This document shows, in pieces, positions 9,471 to 17,534 of a stretch of 64,000 bases of DNA (the first letter of the stretch is position 1; each line of letters starts with the position of its first letter). The position numbers and the translations under genes were made by a program. The notes beneath the pieces were generated by a model that was given only the letters and a program-made list of their open reading frames with translations, made no database searches and had not been told where the DNA came from. Origin of the DNA: an uncultured Atopobiaceae bacterium. Lineage in GTDB: Bacteria > Actinomycetota > Coriobacteriia > Coriobacteriales > Atopobiaceae. The stretch spans positions 58,727 through 122,726 of the forward strand of contig CAKVON010000006.1 in the NCBI GenBank assembly GCA_934792625.1, given 5' to 3'.

Positions 9471-11411
9471 ATGTCGGACACCCCCAACAACACGCTTCCT
9501 GCCGAGAAGGACGTCGAGCCGACGCCCTTCTCGGCAGTCGTGTCCGCCGCGGCGGCGGACGCCGCAGGCGCAACGGGCGCCCCTGGCGCGGCGGGTGCCG
9601 CGTGCGCGACGGTCGCGCGACTGGAGCGCGTGACGTTGGCATACGAGCGCACGGGCGTCGCCCTCGACGACGTCTCGCTCGAGCTTGCCGCAGGCGAGCG
9701 GGTGTGCGTGCTGGGCGCCAACGGCTCCGGGAAGACGACGCTGGCCCTCGTGCTGTGCGGCCTTCTGGCCCCGGACGCCGGCTCGGTCAAGCTGCTGGGG
9801 CACGCGTGCTGCGTCGACGGCGCGCCGGATATGGACGCCTATCGACGCGCGCGCCGCGAGCTCGGCCTGGTGTTCCAGGATCCCCAGGACCAGATCGTGA
9901 CCTCGGTCGTCGACGAGGACGTGGCCTTCGGCCCCGAGAACCTTGGGCTGGACGCGGAGGAAATCGGCAGTCGCGTGGCCCGTGAGCTGGGGCGCGTTGC
10001 CATGGGCGACTTCGCTCACGCCGACCCGTCGCGCCTGTCCGGCGGCCAGCGGCAGCGTGTCGCCATCGCCGGGGCGCTTGCGATGGACCCGCGCCTTCTG
10101 GTGCTCGACGAGCCCGGGGCGCTTTTGGACGTGCGCGGACGGCGCTCCATCATGCGCGTGATGGGGAGGCTTGCCGCGGCCGGAACCACCGTCGTGCACG
10201 TGACCCACTTCATGCAGGAGGCGCTCTCCGCCGACCGCGTGATCATCATGGACGCCGGGCACGTCGCCTTCGACGGGCGTCCCGACGAGGCGTTCTCTCA
10301 CGTGGAGGCCATGCGCGGCCTCGGGCTGGAGGAGCCCTTCTGCGGCAGCCTCGCCGCGAGCCTTCGCGCCCGCGGCGTCGACGTGCCATGGACCTGCCGC
10401 GCCGACGAGCTCGTCGCCTCGCTGGCGGCCCTCCCCCACGCGACCGCGGACGCGACCGCCACGGGCGTCACCTCCACCACGGACGCTGCCCCCACCCCTA
10501 CCGAGAAGGACACCGAGGTCGCGACCCCCGCGATCGTCTCCTGCGACAACGTCGGCCTGTGGTACGGGCGCCGCAACGGCGGCGCCGCGCTCGAGGGCGT
10601 CTCGCTCGAGCTTGCGCCCGGCACGTTCTGCTCGGTCGTGGGACAGACGGGCTCGGGAAAGTCCTCCCTGCTCAGGTTGCTCGCCGCCCTAGACGCGCCC
10701 GACGAGGGCACCGTCCGCATGTGCGGCGTTTCCACCAGCAAGAGGCGCGACCGCAGGCGCCTGCACGGGCGCGTGGGCCTGGTCATGCAGCGTCCCGAAC
10801 GCCAGCTGTTTGCCGAGACCGTGCTCGACGACGTCGCATACGGGCCCTCCAACCAGGGGCTGTCCCGCAACGAGGCGCAGGCAAGGGCCCGCGAGGCACT
10901 CGCGACCGTTGGTCTGGTCGGACGCGAGGACGCCTCGCCCTTCTCGCTGTCGGGCGGCCAGCGCCGCCTGTGTGCCATCGCCGGGATCCTGGCCATGCGC
11001 CCGGAGGTCCTGCTCCTGGACGAGCCCATGGCAGGGCTCGACCCGCGGGGTCGCGACAGGCTGCGCGAGATTCTCGCCACCGTGCACGCGACGGGAACCA
11101 CCGTCGTCCAGGTGACGCACTCGATGGACGAGGCCGCGCGCTCCGACGTCGTGGCCGTGCTCGACCGTGGGCGCCTGGCTGCCTTCGACTCCCCCGCGGC
11201 CGTGTTCACCCACGACAACGAGGCCAGGCTGCGCGAGGCGGGCCTGGGCCTTCCCCACCCCCTCGAGTTCGCGCACGCGCTGGGACGCAAGGGGCTCGAG
11301 CTCGACTGCGAGCCGCTTTGCGCGACGCAGCTTGCCGACGCCATCGCACGGGCCACAAGCCCGACGCACTTCTCGGCAGGCAACGCCGCGGGCGACGGGG
11401 AGGTGCGCTGA
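9471..11411 (+). CDS. ecfA: Fused double ATPase of ECF transporter (EcfA-EcfA')
   Basis: 646 residues from the ATG at 9471; a TTG at 9459 would add four. Two complete ABC ATPase domains are joined. Domain 1 has Walker A GANGSGKTT (about residue 80), Q-loop VFQDPQDQ, signature LSGGQRQR and Walker B LLVLDEP; domain 2 has GQTGSGKSS (about 390), MQRPERQLF, SLSGGQRRL and LLLDEP. Most ECF systems encode these as two genes. The 45-residue N-terminus and the inter-domain linker are low-complexity Ala/Thr/Pro/Asp and hold copies of the dispersed motif, including an inverted pair at 9500-9536 and PTEKD in the linker. The C-terminus holds another copy (HFSAGN). The stop overlaps the ecfT start. Confidence 0.9.
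   Translation: MSDTPNNTLPAEKDVEPTPFSAVVSAAAADAAGATGAPGAAGAACATVARLERVTLAYERTGVALDDVSLELAAGERVCVLGANGSGKTTLALVLCGLLAPDAGSVKLLGHACCVDGAPDMDAYRRARRELGLVFQDPQDQIVTSVVDEDVAFGPENLGLDAEEIGSRVARELGRVAMGDFAHADPSRLSGGQRQRVAIAGALAMDPRLLVLDEPGALLDVRGRRSIMRVMGRLAAAGTTVVHVTHFMQEALSADRVIIMDAGHVAFDGRPDEAFSHVEAMRGLGLEEPFCGSLAASLRARGVDVPWTCRADELVASLAALPHATADATATGVTSTTDAAPTPTEKDTEVATPAIVSCDNVGLWYGRRNGGAALEGVSLELAPGTFCSVVGQTGSGKSSLLRLLAALDAPDEGTVRMCGVSTSKRRDRRRLHGRVGLVMQRPERQLFAETVLDDVAYGPSNQGLSRNEAQARAREALATVGLVGREDASPFSLSGGQRRLCAIAGILAMRPEVLLLDEPMAGLDPRGRDRLREILATVHATGTTVVQVTHSMDEAARSDVVAVLDRGRLAAFDSPAAVFTHDNEARLREAGLGLPHPLEFAHALGRKGLELDCEPLCATQLADAIARATSPTHFSAGNAAGDGEVR
9500..9536. repeat. Inverted pair of the dispersed motif inside a coding linker
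   Basis: TGCCGAGAAGGAC (9500-9512) and its counterpart GCCCTTCTCGGCA (9524-9536) face each other across 11 bases in the N-terminal tail of the ECF ATPase, where they read PAEKD and PFSA. The 10-base core arms could pair as a hairpin. Confidence 0.75.
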
Positions 11412-12205
11412 TGGCCTTTAGGGTGAGCATGGGGCAGTACGTGGCGGGCACGTCGTGCGTGCACCGCCTGGACCCACGTGCCAAGATCGTGGGCGCCATC
11501 ATCGTGAGCTGCGCGGGGTTCCTCGTCTCCAACGCGCCGCAGCTGGCGCTGGCCATGGGCTTCGTGCTCGTGGCGATAGCGCTGTCGCGCGTGGGCGTCG
11601 GCCGCGTGCTGGCGTCGATGCGGCCCATCCTGGCGATGCTGGTGTTTTTGGGCCTGGCAAACCTGCTGATTGTCAGACAAGGCGGCGTCGTGTGGCAGGC
11701 GGGACCCATCTGCGTGACCGAGGTCGGCCTGAGCTCGGCGATTCTTTTCCCGCTGAGAATGGCGGTCGGCGTCGCCGCGTTCGCGCTGCTGTTGCTCACG
11801 ACGACGCCGTCGCAGCTGACCGACGCCTTCGACTCCTTCATGGCCCCGCTGTCGCGCATGGGGCTGCCAGGCCACGAGCTCGCCATGGTCTTCTCGCTCA
11901 TGCTGCGCTTCGTGCCCACGCTTGCCGACGAGGCCTCCGCCGCGATCGACGCGCAGGCAATCCGCGGCGCGGGCATTGGCGAGGGCGGCATCGTGCGGCG
12001 CATGCGCTCGGTCGTTCCCGTGGTGACTTCGCTCATGGCGAGCTCGCTGCGACATGCCGACAGCCTTTCGCGCGCGCTCGACGCCCGTTGCTACGAGGGT
12101 GGCGCCGCGCGTTCGCACTGGCACCCGCTTTCGTTTGGCGCGCGCGACGCGGCCGCCGTGGCGCTTTGCGCGCTGCTGGTCGTGGGGCTTCTCGCCTTGG
12201 GGTAG
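11411..12205 (+). CDS. ecfT: ECF transporter transmembrane component EcfT
   Basis: 264 residues with a hydrophobic core of 4-5 segments. The N-terminal HRLDPRAKIVGAI is the conserved EcfT start; near residue 190-215 the coupling-helix Ala-Arg-Gly type motifs appear as AIDAQAIRGAG and HADSLSRALDARCYEG, which contact the two ATPases. Its ATG overlaps the upstream stop codon by one base, implying coupled translation. With RibU and the fused ATPase it completes a riboflavin ECF transporter; it could also serve S components encoded elsewhere. Confidence 0.9.
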   Translation: MAFRVSMGQYVAGTSCVHRLDPRAKIVGAIIVSCAGFLVSNAPQLALAMGFVLVAIALSRVGVGRVLASMRPILAMLVFLGLANLLIVRQGGVVWQAGPICVTEVGLSSAILFPLRMAVGVAAFALLLLTTTPSQLTDAFDSFMAPLSRMGLPGHELAMVFSLMLRFVPTLADEASAAIDAQAIRGAGIGEGGIVRRMRSVVPVVTSLMASSLRHADSLSRALDARCYEGGAARSHWHPLSFGARDAAAVALCALLVVGLLALG

Positions 12206-12261
12206 GCGCCTGATTAGAAGCGCCTGATTCGAATCTGGGGCGTTTCGTGTGCACGCATTTC

Positions 12262-12595
12262 GCACGTTTGCGCAAAACGTGCCGGCTCGCACAGCCACAT
12301 GCGATTTCTGGTGGCGCAAATTGGCACGTTTTACAAGAACGTACTGCTTTGCTCCCTATGAGAGGGCGTCGGACGGCACGTTTGCGAAAATCGTGCCAAA
12401 TGGAACCATGCATCTAGGCGCCATCACCGCACGGTCTTTTGCATGACGAAAGAACCCCCAGCTAGAAGCTCCGCTTCAGTTTGTTGCAACACGTCACCCA
12501 AAAGACAGATGGCTCTACGCGGCACAGTTGCGCAAAACGTGCCTCCTCGCACCCTTCAAAAGCGCGCCAATCGACACGTTTTACGCAAACGTGCC
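12262..12595. repeat. Array of five imperfect palindromes (GGCACGTTT...AAACGTGCC)
   Basis: Five related units of about 21-23 bases lie at 12262-12282, 12324-12344, 12375-12397, 12521-12543 and 12573-12595. The consensus is GGCACGTTTTGCG on the left and CGCAAAACGTGCC on the right, overlapping at GCG. Each copy has 1-5 differences. Start-to-start distances are 62, 51, 146 and 52. They fill the 488-base gene-free stretch between ecfT and azlD, which is less GC-rich than its surroundings. Short frames through them read FAQNVP or HVLRKRA but look non-coding. Nothing else is visible in this gap. Confidence 0.75.
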
Positions 12596-12693
12596 ATTCG
12601 CCGCCTTGCTGGCACGCCTAGGATCGCGAACAAGCGCATCGCGATCGGCATCTCACGCAACGCCACGAGGCAAGCCCCTGGCACCACCATGCG

Positions 12694-13029
12694 CTATATG
12701 AGCGAAAGCAGCAGGTAGAACGCGAGTCCAAGCACGCAGCACCACAACATCGAGCGCGTGACGCGCGCCACGACCGCCACAAGCGCGGCCGCGATGACGG
12801 GCACGGCGCAGGCCCAGGGGCCGGACGCCAGACGGGCGGGGTCAAACAGGTCGTTGGCCACCAGCGCGGCGAACGCCGCGGGAGGAATCAGGCCCAGAGC
12901 CTCGACGACGCGCGGCGGCAGGGCGCGCCCACGCAGGGCGAGCGCGGGGACCATGCGGCAGGCGAGAAGTGCCGCCGAGCAGGGAATCCACAACATGAGG
13001 AAGTCGTTGGCGCTCATCGGGGCGGTCAC
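12694..13029 (-). CDS. azlD: Branched-chain amino acid permease small subunit, AzlD type
   Basis: 111 residues from a GTG at 13029 (GTGA overlap with the azlC stop), or 107 from an ATG at 13017. About three or four hydrophobic segments and a polar N-terminus match AzlD-family proteins, which pair with AzlC to export branched-chain amino acids and analogues. The segment PRVVEALGLIPPAAFAALVA is typical. The four-base overlap indicates translational coupling with azlC, its partner. Confidence 0.85.
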   Translation of the reverse strand: MTAPMSANDFLMLWIPCSAALLACRMVPALALRGRALPPRVVEALGLIPPAAFAALVANDLFDPARLASGPWACAVPVIAAALVAVVARVTRSMLWCCVLGLAFYLLLSLI

Positions 13030-13832
13030 TCGACCTCACCGTCCTCCCCGGCGGCAGGGGTCGCGGGCGAATCAGGCTCAGCGGGCGCGGGGGCTGGCAC
13101 GGTCGGCGCGGGCGAATCGGCGGTCGCGGCGGGCGAGCCAATCGCGAACGCGACCAGGCCGCAGGCCACACCCACGAGCGCGGCCACCAGAATCGCGACC
13201 GACGCAAGGCCGGCAAGCTTGAGCACGACCACGGCCACGGCGGCGGTCAGGGCCGCGACCACGTTGGGACGCACGGTGAGCTGGCAGTGCAGCAGGAACA
13301 CGAACAGAGCCGTGACCATGAACGACACCACAGTCGTCGGGATGTCGACGGCCGACCCGATGGCAGCGCCCACCGCGCACGACACGCCCCGGATGAGAAC
13401 GAGCACCAGGTTGAGCGCGAGGGCATGGCTCGTCGTCCACCCATCACCAGCGACGAGCTTGGCCAGGCTGATGCCGTAGGCCTCCTCGGTCAGGGTGGCC
13501 GAGATCGCGGCAGCCTTCGCGCGGGAGGCGCCCTTGAGGTACGGCGCGATCGACGCCGAGTACAGCGCGAAACGCGAACTGACGGCGACGACGCTCACCA
13601 CAATCGAGGCAACCGGAACACCCGCCAGCCACAGGTTTCCCACCATGAACTGTCCCGAGCTCGTGAGCAGGGCCACGGCCAGCAGAAACGACATGGCGGG
13701 CGTCATGCCGGCCTTGGCCACCAGCATGCCGCAGGGCAGGCCGATGGCGACGTAGCTGAGCATGATGGGCCAGGCAACGTTGAGGGCCGCGGGCAGGACG
13801 CCCACGGCCCCCTTCTCCAAACTTGTTCGCAT
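13026..13832 (-). CDS. azlC: Branched-chain amino acid exporter large subunit, AzlC type
   Basis: 268 residues. The N-terminal 220 residues carry the hydrophobic AzlC fold, with PAALNVAWPIMLSYVAIGLP near residue 15 and LTEEAYGISLA near 125, a conserved family segment. The C-terminus adds about 40 residues of Pro/Ala/Glu-rich, probably disordered cytoplasmic tail that most AzlC proteins lack. The start codon at 13832 lies 4 bases after the stop of the upstream gene. AzlC/AzlD pairs confer resistance to azaleucine by export; the substrate here is inferred from family. Confidence 0.85.
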   Translation of the reverse strand: MRTSLEKGAVGVLPAALNVAWPIMLSYVAIGLPCGMLVAKAGMTPAMSFLLAVALLTSSGQFMVGNLWLAGVPVASIVVSVVAVSSRFALYSASIAPYLKGASRAKAAAISATLTEEAYGISLAKLVAGDGWTTSHALALNLVLVLIRGVSCAVGAAIGSAVDIPTTVVSFMVTALFVFLLHCQLTVRPNVVAALTAAVAVVVLKLAGLASVAILVAALVGVACGLVAFAIGSPAATADSPAPTVPAPAPAEPDSPATPAAGEDGEVE

Positions 13833-13836
13833 GGGT

Positions 13837-14772
13837 CTAGAGATACTTCTTCCAGTCGGGTTCGCCCTCGTCCCCGTCGTCCTTCTCGGGACGCTTGGGC
13901 TCGACGGGCTCGGCAACCAGCGGGGCGGTGTAGGGCTCCTCGTTTGCCTGCGGGAACTTGGCGAAGACGTGCGAGAACACGTCGAGGTTCTCGTCGTGGC
14001 GGCGGCGCGGGACGGCAAGCGTCACCTTGGACGCGCGGTGGGTGCCACAGGCAAGCTCCTCCAGCAGGATGCGCGCGACCGTGGCCGCGTCCCAGCCAAA
14101 GACGCCGCAGCCGAAGGCGCCCAGCACGAGCTTGTCGTGGCCGAGCGAGTCGGCAATCGCCATCACCAGGCGCACGCGGCCGCGCATCGCACGCTCGAGC
14201 ACGTCGTCGCCGAGGTGGTAGTCGGCGCGGGCGCGACGCGCGTTGGGAGCGGCCGCGACGATGACGTCGGCATACGAGTGGTACTTCTCGCGCTCGAAGC
14301 GCACCTTGGGCACGACCATCGCGCGGTCGCGGTACAGCTCGCAGTTGATGTTGGCGCGACGGTTCTCGGAGTACCAGCCGTCGAAGCGGCGCAGCACGTT
14401 GTAGAGGAACGACTCGGCGCACAGCGACTCCTCCTGCGCCATGGTGCCGCGGTCGTAGCCGCCGCCGGGGTGCGTGAAGGAGGCGAAGTCGAGCACCGCC
14501 AGGTCGCACATGTCGGCACGGCCGCGTCCGCGCGCGAGCACCGCCGCGACGCTGTCCTCGTCGACGACCTCGACCTCGGGCACGACGCCCGCCTGGCCCG
14601 CGGCGGGCTTGGGCGCCGCGTCGAAGAAGAGGGTCCCGCGGACGGCACGGTCGATCTCGGACCCCAGGCGCTCGTCCATCTCGAACGTGTGCCTCTCGGC
14701 CTCCGCGCGTCGCGCGTTTTTGCGGTCGCTCGGGTTCCTGCGATCGTTCGGGCCGTTCTGTGGCTTGGCCAT
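13837..14772 (-). CDS. TIGR02452-type protein, bacterial poly(ADP-ribose) glycohydrolase-like
   Basis: 311 residues. The central macrodomain-like region has GGGYDRGTMAQEESLC near residue 100: the GGG...QEE signature in which the second glutamate is catalytic in bacterial-type PARG. Further matches are FASFTHPGG, AAPNARRA and GAFGCGVFGWD (the phosphate-binding loop). Such enzymes remove ADP-ribose polymers or related adducts. The first 30 residues are basic and the last 35 are acidic with EKDDGDEGEPDW, both probably flexible. I chose the ATG at 14772, preceded by AGGGGG, over one at 14811 without a site. It may be cotranscribed with azlCD (4-base gap). No ADP-ribosyltransferase is nearby. Confidence 0.85.
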   Translation of the reverse strand: MAKPQNGPNDRRNPSDRKNARRAEAERHTFEMDERLGSEIDRAVRGTLFFDAAPKPAAGQAGVVPEVEVVDEDSVAAVLARGRGRADMCDLAVLDFASFTHPGGGYDRGTMAQEESLCAESFLYNVLRRFDGWYSENRRANINCELYRDRAMVVPKVRFEREKYHSYADVIVAAAPNARRARADYHLGDDVLERAMRGRVRLVMAIADSLGHDKLVLGAFGCGVFGWDAATVARILLEELACGTHRASKVTLAVPRRRHDENLDVFSHVFAKFPQANEEPYTAPLVAEPVEPKRPEKDDGDEGEPDWKKYL

Positions 14773-14892
14773 GGTGCCCCCTAAAGACGAGTCCGCACGG
14801 CGATTTGCCATGACAGTCTAGGCACATGGCGAGAAGTGCGTGCGAACACCCTGCGCATTTACGCGGATTGTAACGTTTCGCCTGATGCGTGC

Positions 14893-15753
14893 CTAGATGT
14901 CGCGCATGGCCAGCGCCACGGCCTCCTGCGGGTCGTCGGTGACCGCGACGAGTTCGGGGTCGAGCGCGGACACGTTGCCCGACGCGACCACGGTCCCGCC
15001 GATCCAGTCCAGAAGCCCCTGCCAGTACTCGGAGCCGTACAGCACCACGGGCATGTTCGCGATCTTGTGGGTCTGCACCAGGGTCAGAAGCTCGAACGCC
15101 TCGTCCAGGGTGCCGAATCCGCCCGGGCACACGATGGCGCCGCGCGAGTACTTGACGAACATGACCTTGCGCACGAAGAAGTACCTGAATGACACGCCCA
15201 GGTTGACCCACTCGTTGAGGCCCTGCTCGTGCGGGAGCTCGATGCCCAGGCCGACCGACTTGCCGCCCTGCTCGGAGGCACCGCGGTTGACGGCCTCCAT
15301 CACGCCGGGGCCGCCGCCGGTGATCACGGCCGCGCCGCGCCGCGCGATGAGGCCGCCCATGGTGTAGGCCGCCTCGTAGACCGGGTCGGTGCGAGGGGTG
15401 CGGGCCGAGCCGAACACCGCGACGGCGGGGCCAAGCTCCGCCAGCGCGCCGAAGCCCTCGACGAACTCGGACTGGATGCGCATGACGCGCCACGGGTCCA
15501 TGTGCAGCCAGTCGGTGGAGTCCTCGGGCGCCAGCAGGTTGCCCGTGGTGGTGGACTTGGGGATCATCTGGCCGCGCAGCAGCACGGGGCCGCGGCGGTA
15601 GGCGTCGCCCAGGGGGCTTTCGGCCTGCATCCGGCTTGCCGGCATGCCCTGCGGGCGCACGGTGTTTGCCGCGGTGCGCGCGACGTCCTTCTCGGCAGAC
15701 GGCGAATCCGAGTGGCCGGACTTGTGGGAGTGCTTCTTGCTCTTCTTGGACAC
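14893..15753 (-). CDS. LOG family (TIGR00730) Rossmann protein
   Basis: 286 residues from a GTG at 15753 preceded by AAGGAGG. Residues 110-270 carry the lysine-decarboxylase-like LOG fold: VAVFGSART, ITGGGPGVMEAVNRGA and the signature PGGFGTLDEAFE. Characterised LOG proteins hydrolyse nucleoside 5'-monophosphates to base and ribose phosphate; the true substrate in bacteria is mostly unknown. The first 75 residues form an extra Lys/His/Ser-rich tail (SKKSKKHSHKSGHSDSPS) containing a dispersed-motif copy, read as SAEKDV. The gene is followed by the macrodomain gene after 120 bases. Confidence 0.85.
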   Translation of the reverse strand: MSKKSKKHSHKSGHSDSPSAEKDVARTAANTVRPQGMPASRMQAESPLGDAYRRGPVLLRGQMIPKSTTTGNLLAPEDSTDWLHMDPWRVMRIQSEFVEGFGALAELGPAVAVFGSARTPRTDPVYEAAYTMGGLIARRGAAVITGGGPGVMEAVNRGASEQGGKSVGLGIELPHEQGLNEWVNLGVSFRYFFVRKVMFVKYSRGAIVCPGGFGTLDEAFELLTLVQTHKIANMPVVLYGSEYWQGLLDWIGGTVVASGNVSALDPELVAVTDDPQEAVALAMRDI

Positions 15754-15878
15754 GGTTCCTCCTTGCCCGCGCGGCGCAGCCCCGCGCCGCGAGCATTCGT
15801 CTGTTAGGTATCTATTCCCAACGGCCGATGTTAGATGCGCGCCCATGTCGAGAAGGACAGCGGGCCGTAAGGCCTTCG

Positions 15879-16451
15879 TCAGAGCAGATGCCCCGACAGC
15901 GCCTCGGACCAGGCGGCCGTCAGGCGCTCGACCGACCAGGCGGCGTTGGCGGGGCTTGTGGAGGGCAGCGCGACCATGGGGACGTCGCCCACGGCGTCGG
16001 CCAGGTGGCGGCGGAACAGCCTCGCCGAGGTGCCGCCGTTGCACGCGACAAGGCGCACGGACGAGACGCGCAGGATGGGCGCGACGTCCACGGGCACCAC
16101 GTTGCGTATGCTGGCGTCGCTCGAGCCGCGCACGTCGCAGCCGGCCACGACGTCCCACAGGGCGATGCCGTGCGCGAGCAACATCTTGCGCTTGAGCCCG
16201 ACGGACTCGGCGAGCGTCGCTGCATGAGCGGGCAGGCCGTCCGCGGTGCCGGCAATCGGGTCGCCGGCGTTGGGCGGCACGTCGCAGCCACAGCACGCAG
16301 CGACCACCTGCCAGAAGCGGTTGCGCGGGTTGCCGTAGTAGAAGGCGTTCTCGCGGGAGAGCACCGACGGGAACGACCCCAGCACGAGCACGCGGCTGCG
16401 CGAGTCGAACACGGGGTCGAAGCCATGGTCTATGTGGGTGAGCTCGGCCAT
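15879..16451 (-). CDS. DNA-deoxyinosine/hypoxanthine glycosylase (UDG superfamily)
   Basis: 190 residues. The active-site segment LVLGSFPSVLSRENAFYYGN followed by PRNRFWQVV near residues 23-50 matches the hypoxanthine-DNA glycosylase branch (TIGR04274, UDG family 6); ALWDVVAGCDVRGSSDASI follows, and the C-terminal PSTSPANAAWS supplies the DNA-insertion loop. It would excise deaminated adenine in base excision repair. The start codon has only a weak ribosome-binding site. It lies just downstream of the ornithine-cyclodeaminase gene on the same strand (15-base gap) and may share its transcript. Confidence 0.8.
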   Translation of the reverse strand: MAELTHIDHGFDPVFDSRSRVLVLGSFPSVLSRENAFYYGNPRNRFWQVVAACCGCDVPPNAGDPIAGTADGLPAHAATLAESVGLKRKMLLAHGIALWDVVAGCDVRGSSDASIRNVVPVDVAPILRVSSVRLVACNGGTSARLFRRHLADAVGDVPMVALPSTSPANAAWSVERLTAAWSEALSGHLL

Positions 16452-16466
16452 GGGCCAAGCATATCG

Positions 16467-17480
16467 CTACAGCGCGACCTCGGTGCCCGCGCCGGCGTTT
16501 CGCGCGGCGTCCACGACGCGCGCGGCGCACACGACGTCCTCGGCGGCGATGCCGACCGTCTTGAAGACGGTCACCTCGTCGGGAGAGGTGCGGCCGCAGA
16601 CCTTGCCCGCCACGAGCTCGCCCAGCTCGTCGCACCGGTCGATGCCCGCGAGCGTGCCGTGGGCGATGGCGTCCAGGATCTCGCCGTCCTCCCCCAAGAT
16701 CGCGTCGCGCGAGTCCACCAGGAGGCGGTCCGCACGACCCAGAAGCGCCTCGGGGAGCTCGTGCATCTCGGGCGTGTAGGAGCCCACGCCGTTCACGTGA
16801 CAGCCGTCCGACACCCACGACGCGTCGAACACGGGGTCGTTCGACGTCGTGACGCACGTGATGACGTCGGCGGCGCGCACGATCTTCTCGGCATCCGACG
16901 AGGCCTCGATGCGCGTGCGATAGGTGCCGCCGAAGCGCTCGGACATGCGCTCGGCGAAGCGCTCGGCATACTCGGGGAAGTAGTCGGTGACGTAAACGAC
17001 GTCCAGGTCACGGGTAACGAGAAGCGCCTCGAGCTGGCAGGCGGCCTGGCCGCCGCAGCCAAACAGCGCGCCCGTGCGCGCGTCGTCGCGGGCCAGAAGC
17101 CGCGTCGCCGCACCCGCCGCGGCCGCGGTGCGCAGCTGCGTCAGGTACGTGCCGTTGAGAAGCGCGGCGGGCATGCCCGTCGCCGCGTCCATCACGAGCA
17201 TGGTCGCCGGGATCGTGGGCAGGCCGAGCCTGCGGTTGCCCTCGAAGAATCCCAGCGTCTTGACGCCCATCGAGTCGGTGCCCGCGGCGCGCTGGGCGTC
17301 GCCGCCCACGTAGCCGGGCATCACGATCATGTTGCCGTCGCGACCGGGGATGGGCAGGACGGTGCGCAGCGGCACCTCGGCTCCCCCTGCCGAGAAGGAC
17401 TCGAACGCCTCGGCGACCGCGTCGATCGCGTCGGCCATGCCAAAGCACGCACGGATGTCTTCCTCGGAAAGGATGAGCAT
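16467..17480 (-). CDS. Ornithine cyclodeaminase / mu-crystallin family protein
   Basis: 337 residues, full length. Family members are NAD(P)-dependent and include ornithine cyclodeaminase, alanine dehydrogenase and ketimine reductases. Visible are RTAAAAGAATRLLAR near residue 115, the dinucleotide-binding GALFGCGGQAACQLEAL near 137 and GCHVNGVGSYTPEMHELP near 225. AAGGGGG precedes the ATG. A dispersed-motif copy falls at residues 28-31, read as SFSAGG. Substrate cannot be assigned from the sequence. Confidence 0.8.
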   Translation of the reverse strand: MLILSEEDIRACFGMADAIDAVAEAFESFSAGGAEVPLRTVLPIPGRDGNMIVMPGYVGGDAQRAAGTDSMGVKTLGFFEGNRRLGLPTIPATMLVMDAATGMPAALLNGTYLTQLRTAAAAGAATRLLARDDARTGALFGCGGQAACQLEALLVTRDLDVVYVTDYFPEYAERFAERMSERFGGTYRTRIEASSDAEKIVRAADVITCVTTSNDPVFDASWVSDGCHVNGVGSYTPEMHELPEALLGRADRLLVDSRDAILGEDGEILDAIAHGTLAGIDRCDELGELVAGKVCGRTSPDEVTVFKTVGIAAEDVVCAARVVDAARNAGAGTEVAL

Positions 17481-17534
17481 TGGGACCCCCTTCGCGGCCG
17501 TGTCGGCGGCGTGGGACCCACGCGGTCGACGCGG

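Noticed and set aside
12262..12595. CRISPR array
   Set aside because: Units are themselves palindromic and diverged, spacing ranges from 51 to 146, and no cas gene is present.
12249..12718. Two small plus-strand frames in the ecfT-azlD gap
   Set aside because: They are translations of the palindromic repeats (FAQNVP, VAQNVP, HVLRKRA) without ribosome-binding sites.
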